A DNA stretch of 46,581 nucleotides from a virus, in the IMG/VR virus record IMGVR_UViG_3300044766_000022, positions 1 to 46,581 of that record. One strand, written 5' to 3'. Under the pieces are notes generated by a model. It did no database searches and was not told the DNA's origin. It saw only the letters and a list, made by a program, of their open reading frames with translations. Both the position numbers and the translations under genes were made by a program. Shown piece after piece: positions 1 through 8,640 of the stretch. How positions within the stretch are numbered: position 1 is the first letter of the stretch; each line of letters opens with the position of its first letter.

Positions 1-127
1 AAATAGCTAATTGTTCGGATGTTAATTCCTGCAAATATCCTTCGTCTTGAGGTACAAATATATAATATCCAGAAGCTATTCCTGTACGATCAGGAAGTTC
101 GTTGATAATTGTTGTAATTTCTAATTC
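1..127. repeat. 127-bp exact terminal direct repeat (left copy)
   Basis: Bases 1-127 are identical to 46455-46581. A repeat of exactly 127 bp matches a common assembler k-mer length, so I read it as a circularisation overlap, not a biological terminal repeat. Joining the copies gives a circle of 46,454 bp and restores the gene spanning the ends. Confidence 0.95.
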
Positions 128-790
128 CGTGAGTTTATTATCACCAATGAATAATTGCTGGAAAGAATCATATCCTGTAATATCAATAGATGTTAGAAAA
201 TGAGATGATTGAGCAGTAATCAATACTAACCATCTTAAATTAGTTGCTATTACTTGATATTCATATAAGTTATCACTTCCAAAATAAATTCTTGTTATAT
301 CTCCTGCAAAAGAAAAAACAATATTATAAGTTCCTGCATCATAATGATGAGGAGTACTACAATAACCAGCATCAAAGTCAACACTATCAGAAGTACCATC
401 TCCCCAATTAACAAAACCCTTTCCCGTAAATTGGTCGTTATCTATCTCTAAATAAATAGTGTTATTACCTGGTCTTGTAAATAGCGTAAATCCTACTGTT
501 GGATGAATAATGTAAGTAAAACTTCTTACTGGTGGTGCTTCCTGAACAATGTAATTGCCATCTTCCGTCATTATGTAATCTCCATTCTCTGCAAGGATGG
601 CATTACTTGGGCCCGATGGTGTGCCTCCCCCCTGTGAGGTGTAGGGAGGGGTGTGGAGGGCACGCTGGACTGTACCGGGAACTACGTTACCTATGCCGTT
701 ACCCGAATAACGGACAGGACGGTGTACGGTTGATTGTGAATATGCCGTTATACACGACAACAAAAATAAAATAAGAAATAGCTTCTTCAT
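1..790 (-). CDS. Secreted PKD-like / fibre-type protein, 5' part (gene continues across the contig ends)
   Basis: The reading frame starts at ATG 790-788, stays open to base 1 and continues on the circle at 46454 down to TAA 46426-46428: 819 nt, 272 aa. It begins with a Sec signal peptide (MKKLFLILFLLSCITAYSQ). A Gly/Pro/Ser-rich linker and the motif ILAENGDYIMTEDGNYIV follow; that motif is common in phage surface proteins. The middle has a PKD-like strand (FVNWGDGTSD), and the end resembles bacterial surface-repeat proteins (LTELEITTIINELPDRTG). The start overlaps the stop of the 787-1203 gene by ATGA, so the two are coupled. It is the fourth of six consecutive signal-peptide genes. Role inferred: receptor-binding or surface protein. 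Confidence 0.85.
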   Translation of the reverse strand, partial: MKKLFLILFLLSCITAYSQSTVHRPVRYSGNGIGNVVPGTVQRALHTPPYTSQGGGTPSGPSNAILAENGDYIMTEDGNYIVQEAPPVRSFTYIIHPTVGFTLFTRPGNNTIYLEIDNDQFTGKGFVNWGDGTSDSVDFDAGYCSTPHHYDAGTYNIVFSFAGDITRIYFGSDNLYEYQVIATNLRWLVLITAQSSHFLTSIDITGYDSFQQLFIGDNKLTELEITTIINELPDRTGIASGYYIFVPQDEGYLQELTSEQLAI

Positions 791-1203
791 TTCGCTTTTA
801 AATTAAAAAACGACCTTGTAATATTTATCGTATCCTTGACCCCCAAATCAATATACAACCGGATAAACTTTTCGGGTAAACAAAAATCATCCCACATATA
901 AGTTCCGTTTGAAGATATTGTCACCGTGTCTGTACCCGGATAGGTATTCCAGTAAGTATTTGTGGTCAGTGTATTCGATACCGTGTCGGCAACCTGCATC
1001 CACGCTTTTACTGTATCTTGTGAGGATATACCACTTACTGTTACCGACCACGCCCAGGGAGACGATATAGACAACCCCGATTTAGATAAAACCAAATGAA
1101 TGGCAGTATCTTTTTTTAATGCCGTAACGACATTATATTGCGAAAATTGAGAATGCCCGACAAAGGATGCCAGGATTAAAATTGTTACAAATAGAGTTTT
1201 CAT
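787..1203 (-). CDS. Secreted protein of unknown function, 138 aa
   Basis: It opens with a typical Bacteroidetes Sec signal peptide (MKTLFVTILILASFVGHSQ). The mature part of about 120 residues is rich in Thr, Ser, Val and aromatic residues and looks all-beta (DTVKAWMQVADTVSN, DTVTISSNGTYMWDD). The style resembles the beta repeats of the 16108-17223 protein. Its stop overlaps the next start by ATGA. No family recognised; its place among fibre-like genes suggests a small virion-associated or exported surface protein. Confidence 0.75.
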   Translation of the reverse strand: MKTLFVTILILASFVGHSQFSQYNVVTALKKDTAIHLVLSKSGLSISSPWAWSVTVSGISSQDTVKAWMQVADTVSNTLTTNTYWNTYPGTDTVTISSNGTYMWDDFCLPEKFIRLYIDLGVKDTINITRSFFNLKAK

Positions 1204-1215
1204 TTTTTTAGATTT

Positions 1216-1998
1216 TTATTGTGCTATTGTTCGTGAAGTTTCTACCCATTGAATACCATTGGTGCAAATAAAATTAATTGTAAATATCTTTCCCGTTACG
1301 GTTCCTGTCGATAAAGTTCCTACTGATTTAAAGTTTGTTCCAAACGTAAGTACCCTTGCTGTTGTCCCTGTTGTTGTGATTACAAACGTAGTCCGGTCTC
1401 CTGTAACACCCCCTGTAGCATTAAATGTGCAAGCCCCGGTCGGTGTAATTGTAATAACAGATGCCGCCATAGTAACCGTCATTGCCCCCGTTGTGGCTGG
1501 GGCAACCGCCGCGATGTCTGCTAATTTTATCCGTATTGTTGTCCCGGTTTCATCCCCGGTGTTGGATCCGGCAATAGTCGGTTTGTTTAAAATCTGCCCT
1601 ATTCCACTACTGGCGTTCCAGTCTGAATTTACCTGAGCTGCTGGGATTTGCGGTTTGTCGGTTAACGAGTTATAACTTTTCTCTGTCAATTCGTTAAGTG
1701 CATGATTGTGCGATATTAAAGCATAAGGATGTAAGTGTTTTTCAGCAAAGTTCAACCCTACATAATACCTGGTAGCAATTTTCGATGTATCAACCTGAGC
1801 AGGAACACCAGTTACGTCGATCCTTGTATTGCCAAAATACAGCCCTCCGGACAATGGTGAATAAAGTTTATTCAAAGTAATACGAGGCGTAGAGGGTATG
1901 ATTTCGTAAGAGAGACTGCGAACACTCATAAACTCTTTTACCTGCCCAAAAGCTGGTAATGACAATAATAAACCGATGATTGAAAATTTAAGGTACAT
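1216..1998 (-). CDS. Secreted tail-fibre-like protein
   Basis: I take the ATG at 1998, which directly opens a signal peptide (MYLKFSIIGLLLSLPAFGQ), rather than the ATG six bases upstream. The centre carries the classic phage fibre/collar patterns HNHALNELTEKSYNSLTDKP and ILNKPTIAGSNTGDETGTT, seen in many adhesive tail fibres. The C-terminal 90 residues are Thr/Val/Ala-rich beta sequence resembling a trimeric fibre tip. About 260 aa. It overlaps the stop of the 1988-2875 gene. A Sec signal on a tail-fibre-type protein is odd, because phage fibres normally assemble in the cytoplasm. Confidence 0.8.
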   Translation of the reverse strand: MYLKFSIIGLLLSLPAFGQVKEFMSVRSLSYEIIPSTPRITLNKLYSPLSGGLYFGNTRIDVTGVPAQVDTSKIATRYYVGLNFAEKHLHPYALISHNHALNELTEKSYNSLTDKPQIPAAQVNSDWNASSGIGQILNKPTIAGSNTGDETGTTIRIKLADIAAVAPATTGAMTVTMAASVITITPTGACTFNATGGVTGDRTTFVITTTGTTARVLTFGTNFKSVGTLSTGTVTGKIFTINFICTNGIQWVETSRTIAQ

Positions 1999-2875
1999 GA
2001 ACAATCCCGTCTAATATTATAAACTGAAGCGTAGCGTCTAAATTGACAAGTGCTACGGTACAATACTCGTATTGGTGTAAAACAACCCCACCGGCTCCAT
2101 TGATTAAAACGGTGCCTGGCCCGGTAGCGGAAGAAAGCATCAAATCCGTTCCATCCATGTTGATGATCTTGCAGTCTCCGATCCAGTTAACATCATCCAA
2201 CGTTGCTGTTTTACCTGATCCTTTGAAGATATAAACCTGTGAAATGCCGTTAATAGTAGAATCAATCCCAATGGTTGACATATCTGCGGCGCCACCCCCA
2301 CCCCCGCCAATCACCGTACCGTTGCGGGTAGCAGGTGCCCAAATACGTCCGTCTTTCCACGTCGAACAGGTATATGTTTTGGCCTGAACGAATTTTGACC
2401 AGTCAATTACGATTTCAGCAAACACGCCCGAATTGGAAATAGGCCCGAGGATAAAGTTTTCTGTTGTAGTTTTGAAAGATGCTACCGTAATTGTCTTAGA
2501 ACACACCACCGCCCCCGGGACCAGTAAGGGGGCATAACTCATTTCTACTTTGTATCGCTTATTACCACCGTCTGCAACGCCGGCTTCGATCTTTGAAATA
2601 TAATAAAACGATCCGGTCGATAACGGGACTATGTACATTTGTTTTATGCCATAAGCAAATTCAGGATATTTATAACCCGAAACCGGGCCAATCTCCGTAG
2701 GTACAGTATCGGAGTTTATCATTACCTGATCTGCATTAGATGTTAACCGATAGATAGACCCCCGGTAAGCCCCGCCGGGCCGTTTGAATTTAATGGTATC
2801 TTTCGTTATATTTTGTCCTTGCGGAAAACATGTGATCCAGGCAAAAAGAAAGATAAATATTAACAGCTTTTTCAT
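1988..2875 (-). CDS. Secreted beta-rich protein, probable tail-fibre or surface component
   Basis: 295 aa with an N-terminal signal peptide (MKKLLIFIFLFAWITCFPQ). A six-glycine linker (about residues 190-195) separates an N-terminal beta domain from a C-terminal domain with short hydrophobic strands (VLINGAGGVVLHQYEYCTV) like those in fibre tips. It is the first gene of the signal-peptide cluster. A promoter-like sequence at 2880-2909 would place transcription initiation almost on the ATG. No catalytic motif seen; a role in host binding is inferred from context. Confidence 0.75.
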   Translation of the reverse strand: MKKLLIFIFLFAWITCFPQGQNITKDTIKFKRPGGAYRGSIYRLTSNADQVMINSDTVPTEIGPVSGYKYPEFAYGIKQMYIVPLSTGSFYYISKIEAGVADGGNKRYKVEMSYAPLLVPGAVVCSKTITVASFKTTTENFILGPISNSGVFAEIVIDWSKFVQAKTYTCSTWKDGRIWAPATRNGTVIGGGGGGAADMSTIGIDSTINGISQVYIFKGSGKTATLDDVNWIGDCKIINMDGTDLMLSSATGPGTVLINGAGGVVLHQYEYCTVALVNLDATLQFIILDGIVHVP

Positions 2876-2879
2876 ATTA

Positions 2880-2909
2880 TAAATTTACAAAATTTACAAA
2901 ATTTGTCAA
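2880..2909 (-). promoter_or_regulatory. Candidate Bacteroidetes-type promoter before the secreted fibre cluster
   Basis: On the minus strand: TTGACA, 19 bases counted from TTG, then TAAATTTA (7 of 8 to TAnnTTTG). It fills the gap between the 2910-3986 stop and the 2875 start. The predicted initiation site falls almost on the ATG, so the mRNA would be leaderless or the promoter weak. The region is also a repeat (AAATTTAC twice), so the match may be partly compositional. Confidence 0.4.
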
Positions 2910-3986
2910 CTATTGAGCTATTGCCGTCCACTCAAATGAGCAATTATCGGCAGGAGTTAGCGTAAATCCGGTTGTTAGCTTATTGGTTATCGGGCAATCC
3001 ACCGGGTTATTCATGGCATCCCAGGCGCGCAACGAGATAGAATATAAGTTGTCACCAAAAGGATCACCGTCAAAAGTTATTATCGAAGGAACCGTAATAA
3101 CCCCCGTACCATGCCCTGTTTTCAGCGTACCGGAGCCGCCGGTTACGGATGAACAATTACAGCCCATTTCTTTAAAGTTTAGTTTTTTGATAATAATGTC
3201 ACCTACAAACCGTACTTCTAATTTAGCAAGCGACCCCTTAAGCGGTTCCTGCCATTCGGGTTCTTTTATCTGTACTTCTTCATAGGTATAACAAACCCCG
3301 TCGATGTAAAGCCCTACGTTATCCATCAACGGTAAAAGCATCAAAGCGTCTACGGTATATTCATTAACAGCTAATAAATGAAGCAAATCAACCTTTGCCA
3401 GCATTCTTTTCTCGAACACCATCAACCCGTCCCGTTTTTCGCCTGTGTCTTCGCGCAGATATTCAGGTGCCTTCAACCCGGCATCCACCCACATCCATTG
3501 AATAAATGCAGCCATTATATTTGATAACTGAAGATCGTTCGAAAACTGTAAGCGTAAATAATTCGGATTGCCTAATTCTGTCAATGCCGAGGTATCACAA
3601 ATTCTTACTGTCTCCGAATACCAGTCTTTTGAAGAAAATGTATCTGTGATCTTAAAATAAAAATTTCCCTTTGGAAGCGCTGTAACCAATGCCGAGCCAT
3701 CAAAAATAATATAATCGTAATACGTTCCCGTAGTGATTGTAAGTTCTCCCGCCGCATCGATATAAGGTGCCATCGCATCGCTTAACAGCTCTACGTCGTT
3801 TGATTTGTAGTAAGTATGCCAAACCAGATCACCGACAACCCCGGCGCTGTGAACCCTGCGAATTAAAAAAGGTACAACAGTAGAAGGATTTGCGACAACC
3901 ATACAATCACGTTCAGCATCTTCGCGGTAGCGTTCCTGCTCGGCCTTTGTGTCGTACCAGGGCAATACTGTATTTAGGTTTTTCAT
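2910..3986 (-). CDS. Tail-tip / minor structural protein, 358 aa
   Basis: It follows the large tail protein gene with an ATGA overlap and precedes the fibre cluster. The N-terminus (VLPWYDTKAEQERYREDAE) is followed by beta-rich sequence, a Cys pair (MGCNCSSVTGGSG) and a C-terminal part with a Gly/Thr linker and Ig-like strands. No signal peptide, unlike its downstream neighbours. I recognise no family; its position after the tape measure and tail-tip gene supports a baseplate or distal tail role. Confidence 0.7.
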   Translation of the reverse strand: MKNLNTVLPWYDTKAEQERYREDAERDCMVVANPSTVVPFLIRRVHSAGVVGDLVWHTYYKSNDVELLSDAMAPYIDAAGELTITTGTYYDYIIFDGSALVTALPKGNFYFKITDTFSSKDWYSETVRICDTSALTELGNPNYLRLQFSNDLQLSNIMAAFIQWMWVDAGLKAPEYLREDTGEKRDGLMVFEKRMLAKVDLLHLLAVNEYTVDALMLLPLMDNVGLYIDGVCYTYEEVQIKEPEWQEPLKGSLAKLEVRFVGDIIIKKLNFKEMGCNCSSVTGGSGTLKTGHGTGVITVPSIITFDGDPFGDNLYSISLRAWDAMNNPVDCPITNKLTTGFTLTPADNCSFEWTAIAQ

Positions 3987-5908
3987 GGATAAAGCAATGT
4001 TATCTTAATAAAATCTGTCTCAGTGTTTAATTCTGCCGCCTCCGTAAATCCGTCTCCGAGTCCTGTTGTTACAAGTTTCATCGGGTCAAATTCTGCAAGC
4101 CTGGGAAAACTAAGTTCAACCTGTTTTCGCATCGGGACTACGGAATCAAACACTACGGTAGTTCCTGTTACCTTACCCGATGCCAGTTGCCGCCCGTAAG
4201 TATGCCAATCCCGTATTACGTTATCCCAGAACAGATCGCCGTTCTGTACGTTGAGATACGTTGCCGGTACTACAGCCCCGCGTGAGTACCCTCTTCTAAT
4301 AGCATCACGGGTGTACATGACGTCAGATACATCGGCGGCAATAACAAACAGCCCGTCATCCTGGACCGTATCTGGAGAAAGTACCAGGACATAAAAATCA
4401 CACATAAAATTACGCACATCGTAATCTGTTTTCTTACCAGGCTTTACAATTTTTGAAGTATATTCTATTATCCCCGGAGATCCGCCGCCATCGCGATAGT
4501 TAAATTCTTCCCATTGGACATAATCACCGCCGGGATAAGAATAAGAATTCGAATTAATTTGCTGGTCAATATCACGAGAATTTAATACTGCATATTTTTT
4601 AATCAGGTACGTAGTATGGTCTGTCAGGTCAACCCCTACGGGCATCGGTACTGTATAACTGTAGTCGTTTTCAAAAAACTTACGATGTTCAACAACTAAA
4701 TTAGTGCCATCTATGTACCAAAAAACATTGTACTGAACTGCTAAGAATTTAAAATATTCAGCTAAAGTCATTTCGTAAACCAAAGCATCACCGCTGTGAT
4801 CCACCGTAACGTAGTAATTTTTAACAGTCAGGATAGGTGCTAGGCATACGTTCAGGGTTCGGCTGGCGACTCCTGTTACCGGGTTTGTGGCAGCGCTAAA
4901 GTATTGAGATACCACTGTAAAGGTTTGGTTTGCCCGGTAAAGTAATAGGTTAAGCACCCCGTTTGCTGTAGGGTAATCGCCTGTTTTGATTATATTCCTT
5001 GCGAAGTCTGTCAGTTTATTTCCGGCAATCGGGGTTACGTCGTTACCATCAACAAACCAATGCGAGCTGTCGCAGTTCGTTGCACCTGTTACCTGTGTAG
5101 TTACGTTTGGAAAATCCGTATCATAAATATCGTTTCCCTGTGTATATCCAGTAACAGGTACATCGGTCTGAGTTTGCCCCCAGGAAGCATGCAAGGTAAC
5201 TATCTGCCAATAAGTAGCCCAGTTGGCTCCCGTAACAGGTGCCTTTGCGGCCGCTCCGGTATGTGCTGATATACATTTATAATAACCTCCGTCAGACCCT
5301 AAACACCAGCCCTTATTTCCCCATCCCAGCTCCTGCGCTCCCGGTGAGTAACTTTGTCCGATCACATAGGTATCCGGCGGTCCGGCGGGGCGTACGTATT
5401 CCGACACATCAGGATCTTCAACCGATGTATCAAAATAAAGACGATATAGAACCGGATGCCCGGTATAGGTTATCGGTTTGAACGGAATATCTATTAATAT
5501 ATTAACTTTCTGATCTTTATATTCATCGTACCAGGCATAAGCATCTTTTGGTTCAGGTGTGAACCGTATAACCCCTGAATCTTCATCTATGGCCAGCCCG
5601 TTGATAGGAATAATGCCTGTAAATTCGTTATAAGAAAAGGTTTCAAAATCTTCGTAACAATCTATTTTTACTTTGATTTCATCGGTGATCCCGTCAAGGT
5701 CTGTCAGTAGAACCAATAGGGCGGCATACACTACTTTGTTTTCATAGAACATCAACTTCCATTCGTCTGATTTTTTGCGGAAAAACCATTGTTCTTTTTC
5801 TTTTACCCGTTTAATCACAGATCGTTTGACAGGGTGAACCTCTGTATAGATAGACCCCCCGTCGGTAGAAAGATAAAATCGGTGCTTATATGACTGACAG
5901 ATTCTCAA
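3983..5908 (-). CDS. Large tail-tip protein with a carbohydrate-binding-like module
   Basis: 641 aa. The start is TTG at 5908, overlapping the tape-measure stop as TTGA, which supports it. The N-terminal 150 residues resemble distal-tail/tail-associated proteins. Near residues 180-240 a chitin-binding-like (CBM5/12 type) segment ends in YYKCISAHTGAAAKAPVTG and a WATYW motif, typical of carbohydrate-binding inserts in phage tail proteins. The second half is a long beta-rich region. Role inferred: tail hub or receptor-proximal protein directly below the tape measure. Confidence 0.75.
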   Translation of the reverse strand: MRICQSYKHRFYLSTDGGSIYTEVHPVKRSVIKRVKEKEQWFFRKKSDEWKLMFYENKVVYAALLVLLTDLDGITDEIKVKIDCYEDFETFSYNEFTGIIPINGLAIDEDSGVIRFTPEPKDAYAWYDEYKDQKVNILIDIPFKPITYTGHPVLYRLYFDTSVEDPDVSEYVRPAGPPDTYVIGQSYSPGAQELGWGNKGWCLGSDGGYYKCISAHTGAAAKAPVTGANWATYWQIVTLHASWGQTQTDVPVTGYTQGNDIYDTDFPNVTTQVTGATNCDSSHWFVDGNDVTPIAGNKLTDFARNIIKTGDYPTANGVLNLLLYRANQTFTVVSQYFSAATNPVTGVASRTLNVCLAPILTVKNYYVTVDHSGDALVYEMTLAEYFKFLAVQYNVFWYIDGTNLVVEHRKFFENDYSYTVPMPVGVDLTDHTTYLIKKYAVLNSRDIDQQINSNSYSYPGGDYVQWEEFNYRDGGGSPGIIEYTSKIVKPGKKTDYDVRNFMCDFYVLVLSPDTVQDDGLFVIAADVSDVMYTRDAIRRGYSRGAVVPATYLNVQNGDLFWDNVIRDWHTYGRQLASGKVTGTTVVFDSVVPMRKQVELSFPRLAEFDPMKLVTTGLGDGFTEAAELNTETDFIKITLLYP

Positions 5909-8589
5909 TTCAATATCGTTGTTTGGTTGCCCTTAACAATATAAGTTTTCCCGTCCTTTTGAAAAGAATAGGCTTCTTGTTTTGGTTTACGCATTTCCTC
6001 GTAAGTTTTGCGCTGCCATTTGCTATCTACGTTCACCACGTTGATCGGGGCAAAGGCTTTTTCAAACCGCATGGAATTTATCGAGTTGAACACTTCAGGC
6101 AACAGATCCCCGTATTTTTGAGTAGCCGGACGGTTGATAATACCGGCCCATTCGCCGGCCTCGGCCGTACCCAAAGCACCCAAAGAAACGCCCCCCTGAT
6201 TATGACGTTTGCCCTGAAGCATCTTACCTTCGATTCCCACAAACCCGCCTTTTTCAAATTTCTGTGAAGCAATGGCAACAACTTCCAAAGCACCCAAAGC
6301 GGCATTAATGATTGCCCCTGCGATATTATCTTTTGCCAGTGCAGCCGTTACTCCTAAAGCCGTATTAATGATGGCCTGGATGATTGCCATTATTTGGGCT
6401 TTCTTCTTTGATTCTTTTTCAAGTTTTAGTTCTTCCTCTGCCCTTCTTTTTTGTAAAGCATCTTTCTTTTGATTATAGACTGCTTCCGAAATCTGCTTAT
6501 GCTTGTACTGATCGTCCAGCGCTTTTTCTTCAGCATTGTATTTTTGAGTAACAGAATTCATTTCCTCCTGATCCGACTGTTTAATTATATCGGTTATCTT
6601 CCCGTAGGCCTCGCTGACAAACTGGACGTATTCGTTCAGTTTCTCCATTTTTGCCATATACCCATAATCTTTATTTCCGCTTAAATCAACGTCCGGCTGG
6701 TTCATCGGACCAGTGGGTGCGTTCGTGGGCGTAAATTCCTCCGCTGGCGCGGCTCCTTTGGTTGAAGATTGCAGGGCGTTTTTATAAATAGACTTTATCG
6801 CATCGGCTTGCTGTTGGGCCGACATTTCGGAAAACTTCACGGCATCCATTTGCTTTTTCATCTCATAAGCAAATATCTCATCCTGTGTTGCCTTACCTGC
6901 CTGGAGTTTTATTTTGTAAAGTTCATCGTCTGCCTTTTCCTGACCTTTTATCCAGTCATCATAAAGTTTTGCCTGATCTTCGGCGTTTTTATTAGCGGCG
7001 GCCCAGAACGCCGTATCCATAGCCGCTTTCTTTGCTGCTAAATCGGCGGCCTTTTGTGCTTTTGCAGCGGCTGCATCTTGTTTTTTATCGAGCAGTTCGC
7101 CTTTGGTCAGTGATTTTTCAACCGAAAGATTATATTCATGAGTTACATTGTTAACAGCAACCCAGGAGTCCTCCAGTGCCTTCAGCGATCCTGGTCCTTC
7201 TTTTGCGGCCTTACCCATTGATTCAGTAATATGAGCAAACCCCTTCGCCTGTTCGTTTGTATTATCTATGATTATTTTTAATTCATCTCTTTTTTGTTTA
7301 TTAAATTCATCCCCGGTTTCAAGTGCCCGTTTTGAGTAATATTCATAATTTTTTACAGCCGTATTATAATCTTCCGCTTGTTGGATAAGTGGAGAAAAAG
7401 CACTGTATTGTTTTACATAATTTTTAATAATACCTTCGCTTAACCCTGTTAATCGTGAAACATTTCCCAACTCTGTCTTAAATAATTTGTCAGCATTTAC
7501 CAACTTTTCATCTGCCAGTCCTTTTTCTAAAGATACAAGTTTATCAATATGTACCTGTCTTTCAGTAGTCGTAAGATTGACATTTTTTAAAGCCAATCGT
7601 TCCTTGTCAATAGCATTATTTAATTCTGATTCCCGAATTGAAACAGAACGAACACGCTTTTCAAGATCATCCAGCGTGCGGGCATATTCCTGTCCTGCTT
7701 TTATAGCTTCGTTCATCCTGTCTGTGAAGTTGGAAAAGTCCCCGGTTGCAAATGATCGTAAAAGCATATCCCATCCAAACTGCATTCCGGTTGTCATTTC
7801 CTTCCAGGCATCGGCTGTCGATTCTGTTGACGCAATAACGTCTTTACCAAACTTTATCAGCCCTGCGCTGGCAGCGACAACGGCACATATCCCGGCGGCA
7901 ATACCAATCCACGCTCCTTTTATTCCCTGTGATAGATTTGTGAATCTTTGATTTATAGTTTGGGTTTGGGTTATTTCCTGGTTATATTCATTGGTAACAG
8001 TTATGTTTTTCTTAAACGAGTTTGCGATCTGGGTTAATGCTGTATTCATTGCACCGGAATTTTTGGGATAATTCCCTACATTCCGCTGGTGATTACCAAG
8101 CGAATAATCATATTGTTTTAATTTATCATTGGTTTGTACTATTTGTTTTGAGAGTTTTTCAAATGCCGCTGTACCTACTTCTGTCTTTTTATAATCTTCC
8201 ATTAAAGCCTTCATCTTTGCCGAAAGTTCGGCATAGGTTTTACCTTGATTCTTTAAAGCATCATCATGCTGCTTTTGTAAGCGGGTTTGCTTTTCAAGTT
8301 CTGTGCTTTCCTTTTGCATTTCCTTGATCCGCTGCTGACCTATCGCTTCTAACTCCTTTTTGGCCTTTAATGTATCCTGACTGGCCTTTGTGGCTTCCTT
8401 GTATTCTTTGTTTAACCGGATAACCTCTTTTGTTTCCTCTGCGGATAACGTGTTTTTTTTGGCTAAGTTCGAGGCCAGGTCTTTGTCCAGCTTTATAAGT
8501 TCCTGGTATTTATCAATCAGGACATTGAGCTGTTCGTTAAGTTTTGAAACCTGAAGTACGTCTTCGTGGTAAATAGGATTTCCGGCCAT
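5905..8589 (-). CDS. Tail tape measure protein
   Basis: 894 aa, the longest gene. The N-terminal 200 residues are a Lys/Glu/Gln-rich coiled coil. A hydrophobic segment follows near residue 225-245 (GAWIGIAAGICAVVAASAGL), as in many tape measures. More coiled coil leads to a second hydrophobic stretch near residue 740-770 (IMAIIQAIINTALGVTAALA), and the C-terminus has the Bacteroidetes tape-measure pattern FEKGGFVGIEGKMLQGKRHN. It sets tail length and may form a channel during DNA entry. It follows the frameshifting assembly chaperone pair, the standard siphovirus order, and has a candidate promoter at 8604-8634. Confidence 0.92.
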   Translation of the reverse strand: MAGNPIYHEDVLQVSKLNEQLNVLIDKYQELIKLDKDLASNLAKKNTLSAEETKEVIRLNKEYKEATKASQDTLKAKKELEAIGQQRIKEMQKESTELEKQTRLQKQHDDALKNQGKTYAELSAKMKALMEDYKKTEVGTAAFEKLSKQIVQTNDKLKQYDYSLGNHQRNVGNYPKNSGAMNTALTQIANSFKKNITVTNEYNQEITQTQTINQRFTNLSQGIKGAWIGIAAGICAVVAASAGLIKFGKDVIASTESTADAWKEMTTGMQFGWDMLLRSFATGDFSNFTDRMNEAIKAGQEYARTLDDLEKRVRSVSIRESELNNAIDKERLALKNVNLTTTERQVHIDKLVSLEKGLADEKLVNADKLFKTELGNVSRLTGLSEGIIKNYVKQYSAFSPLIQQAEDYNTAVKNYEYYSKRALETGDEFNKQKRDELKIIIDNTNEQAKGFAHITESMGKAAKEGPGSLKALEDSWVAVNNVTHEYNLSVEKSLTKGELLDKKQDAAAAKAQKAADLAAKKAAMDTAFWAAANKNAEDQAKLYDDWIKGQEKADDELYKIKLQAGKATQDEIFAYEMKKQMDAVKFSEMSAQQQADAIKSIYKNALQSSTKGAAPAEEFTPTNAPTGPMNQPDVDLSGNKDYGYMAKMEKLNEYVQFVSEAYGKITDIIKQSDQEEMNSVTQKYNAEEKALDDQYKHKQISEAVYNQKKDALQKRRAEEELKLEKESKKKAQIMAIIQAIINTALGVTAALAKDNIAGAIINAALGALEVVAIASQKFEKGGFVGIEGKMLQGKRHNQGGVSLGALGTAEAGEWAGIINRPATQKYGDLLPEVFNSINSMRFEKAFAPINVVNVDSKWQRKTYEEMRKPKQEAYSFQKDGKTYIVKGNQTTILN

Positions 8590-8603
8590 CGGGAGGGTTT
8601 ATT

Positions 8604-8634
8604 GCAATTTACAAAATAAATCGAGTTTTGTCAA
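8604..8634 (-). promoter_or_regulatory. Candidate late promoter for the tail module
   Basis: Minus strand: CCTATTGACAAA, then TAAATTGC with 20 bases between TTG and the box. The 12-mer CCTATTGACAAA is shared exactly with the promoters at 19997-20026 and 22321-22351. The TAnnTTGC box matches the 22.3-kb promoter. The tape-measure ATG lies about 10-15 bases downstream of the expected initiation site. Confidence 0.6.
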
Positions 8635-8640
8635 TAGGGG

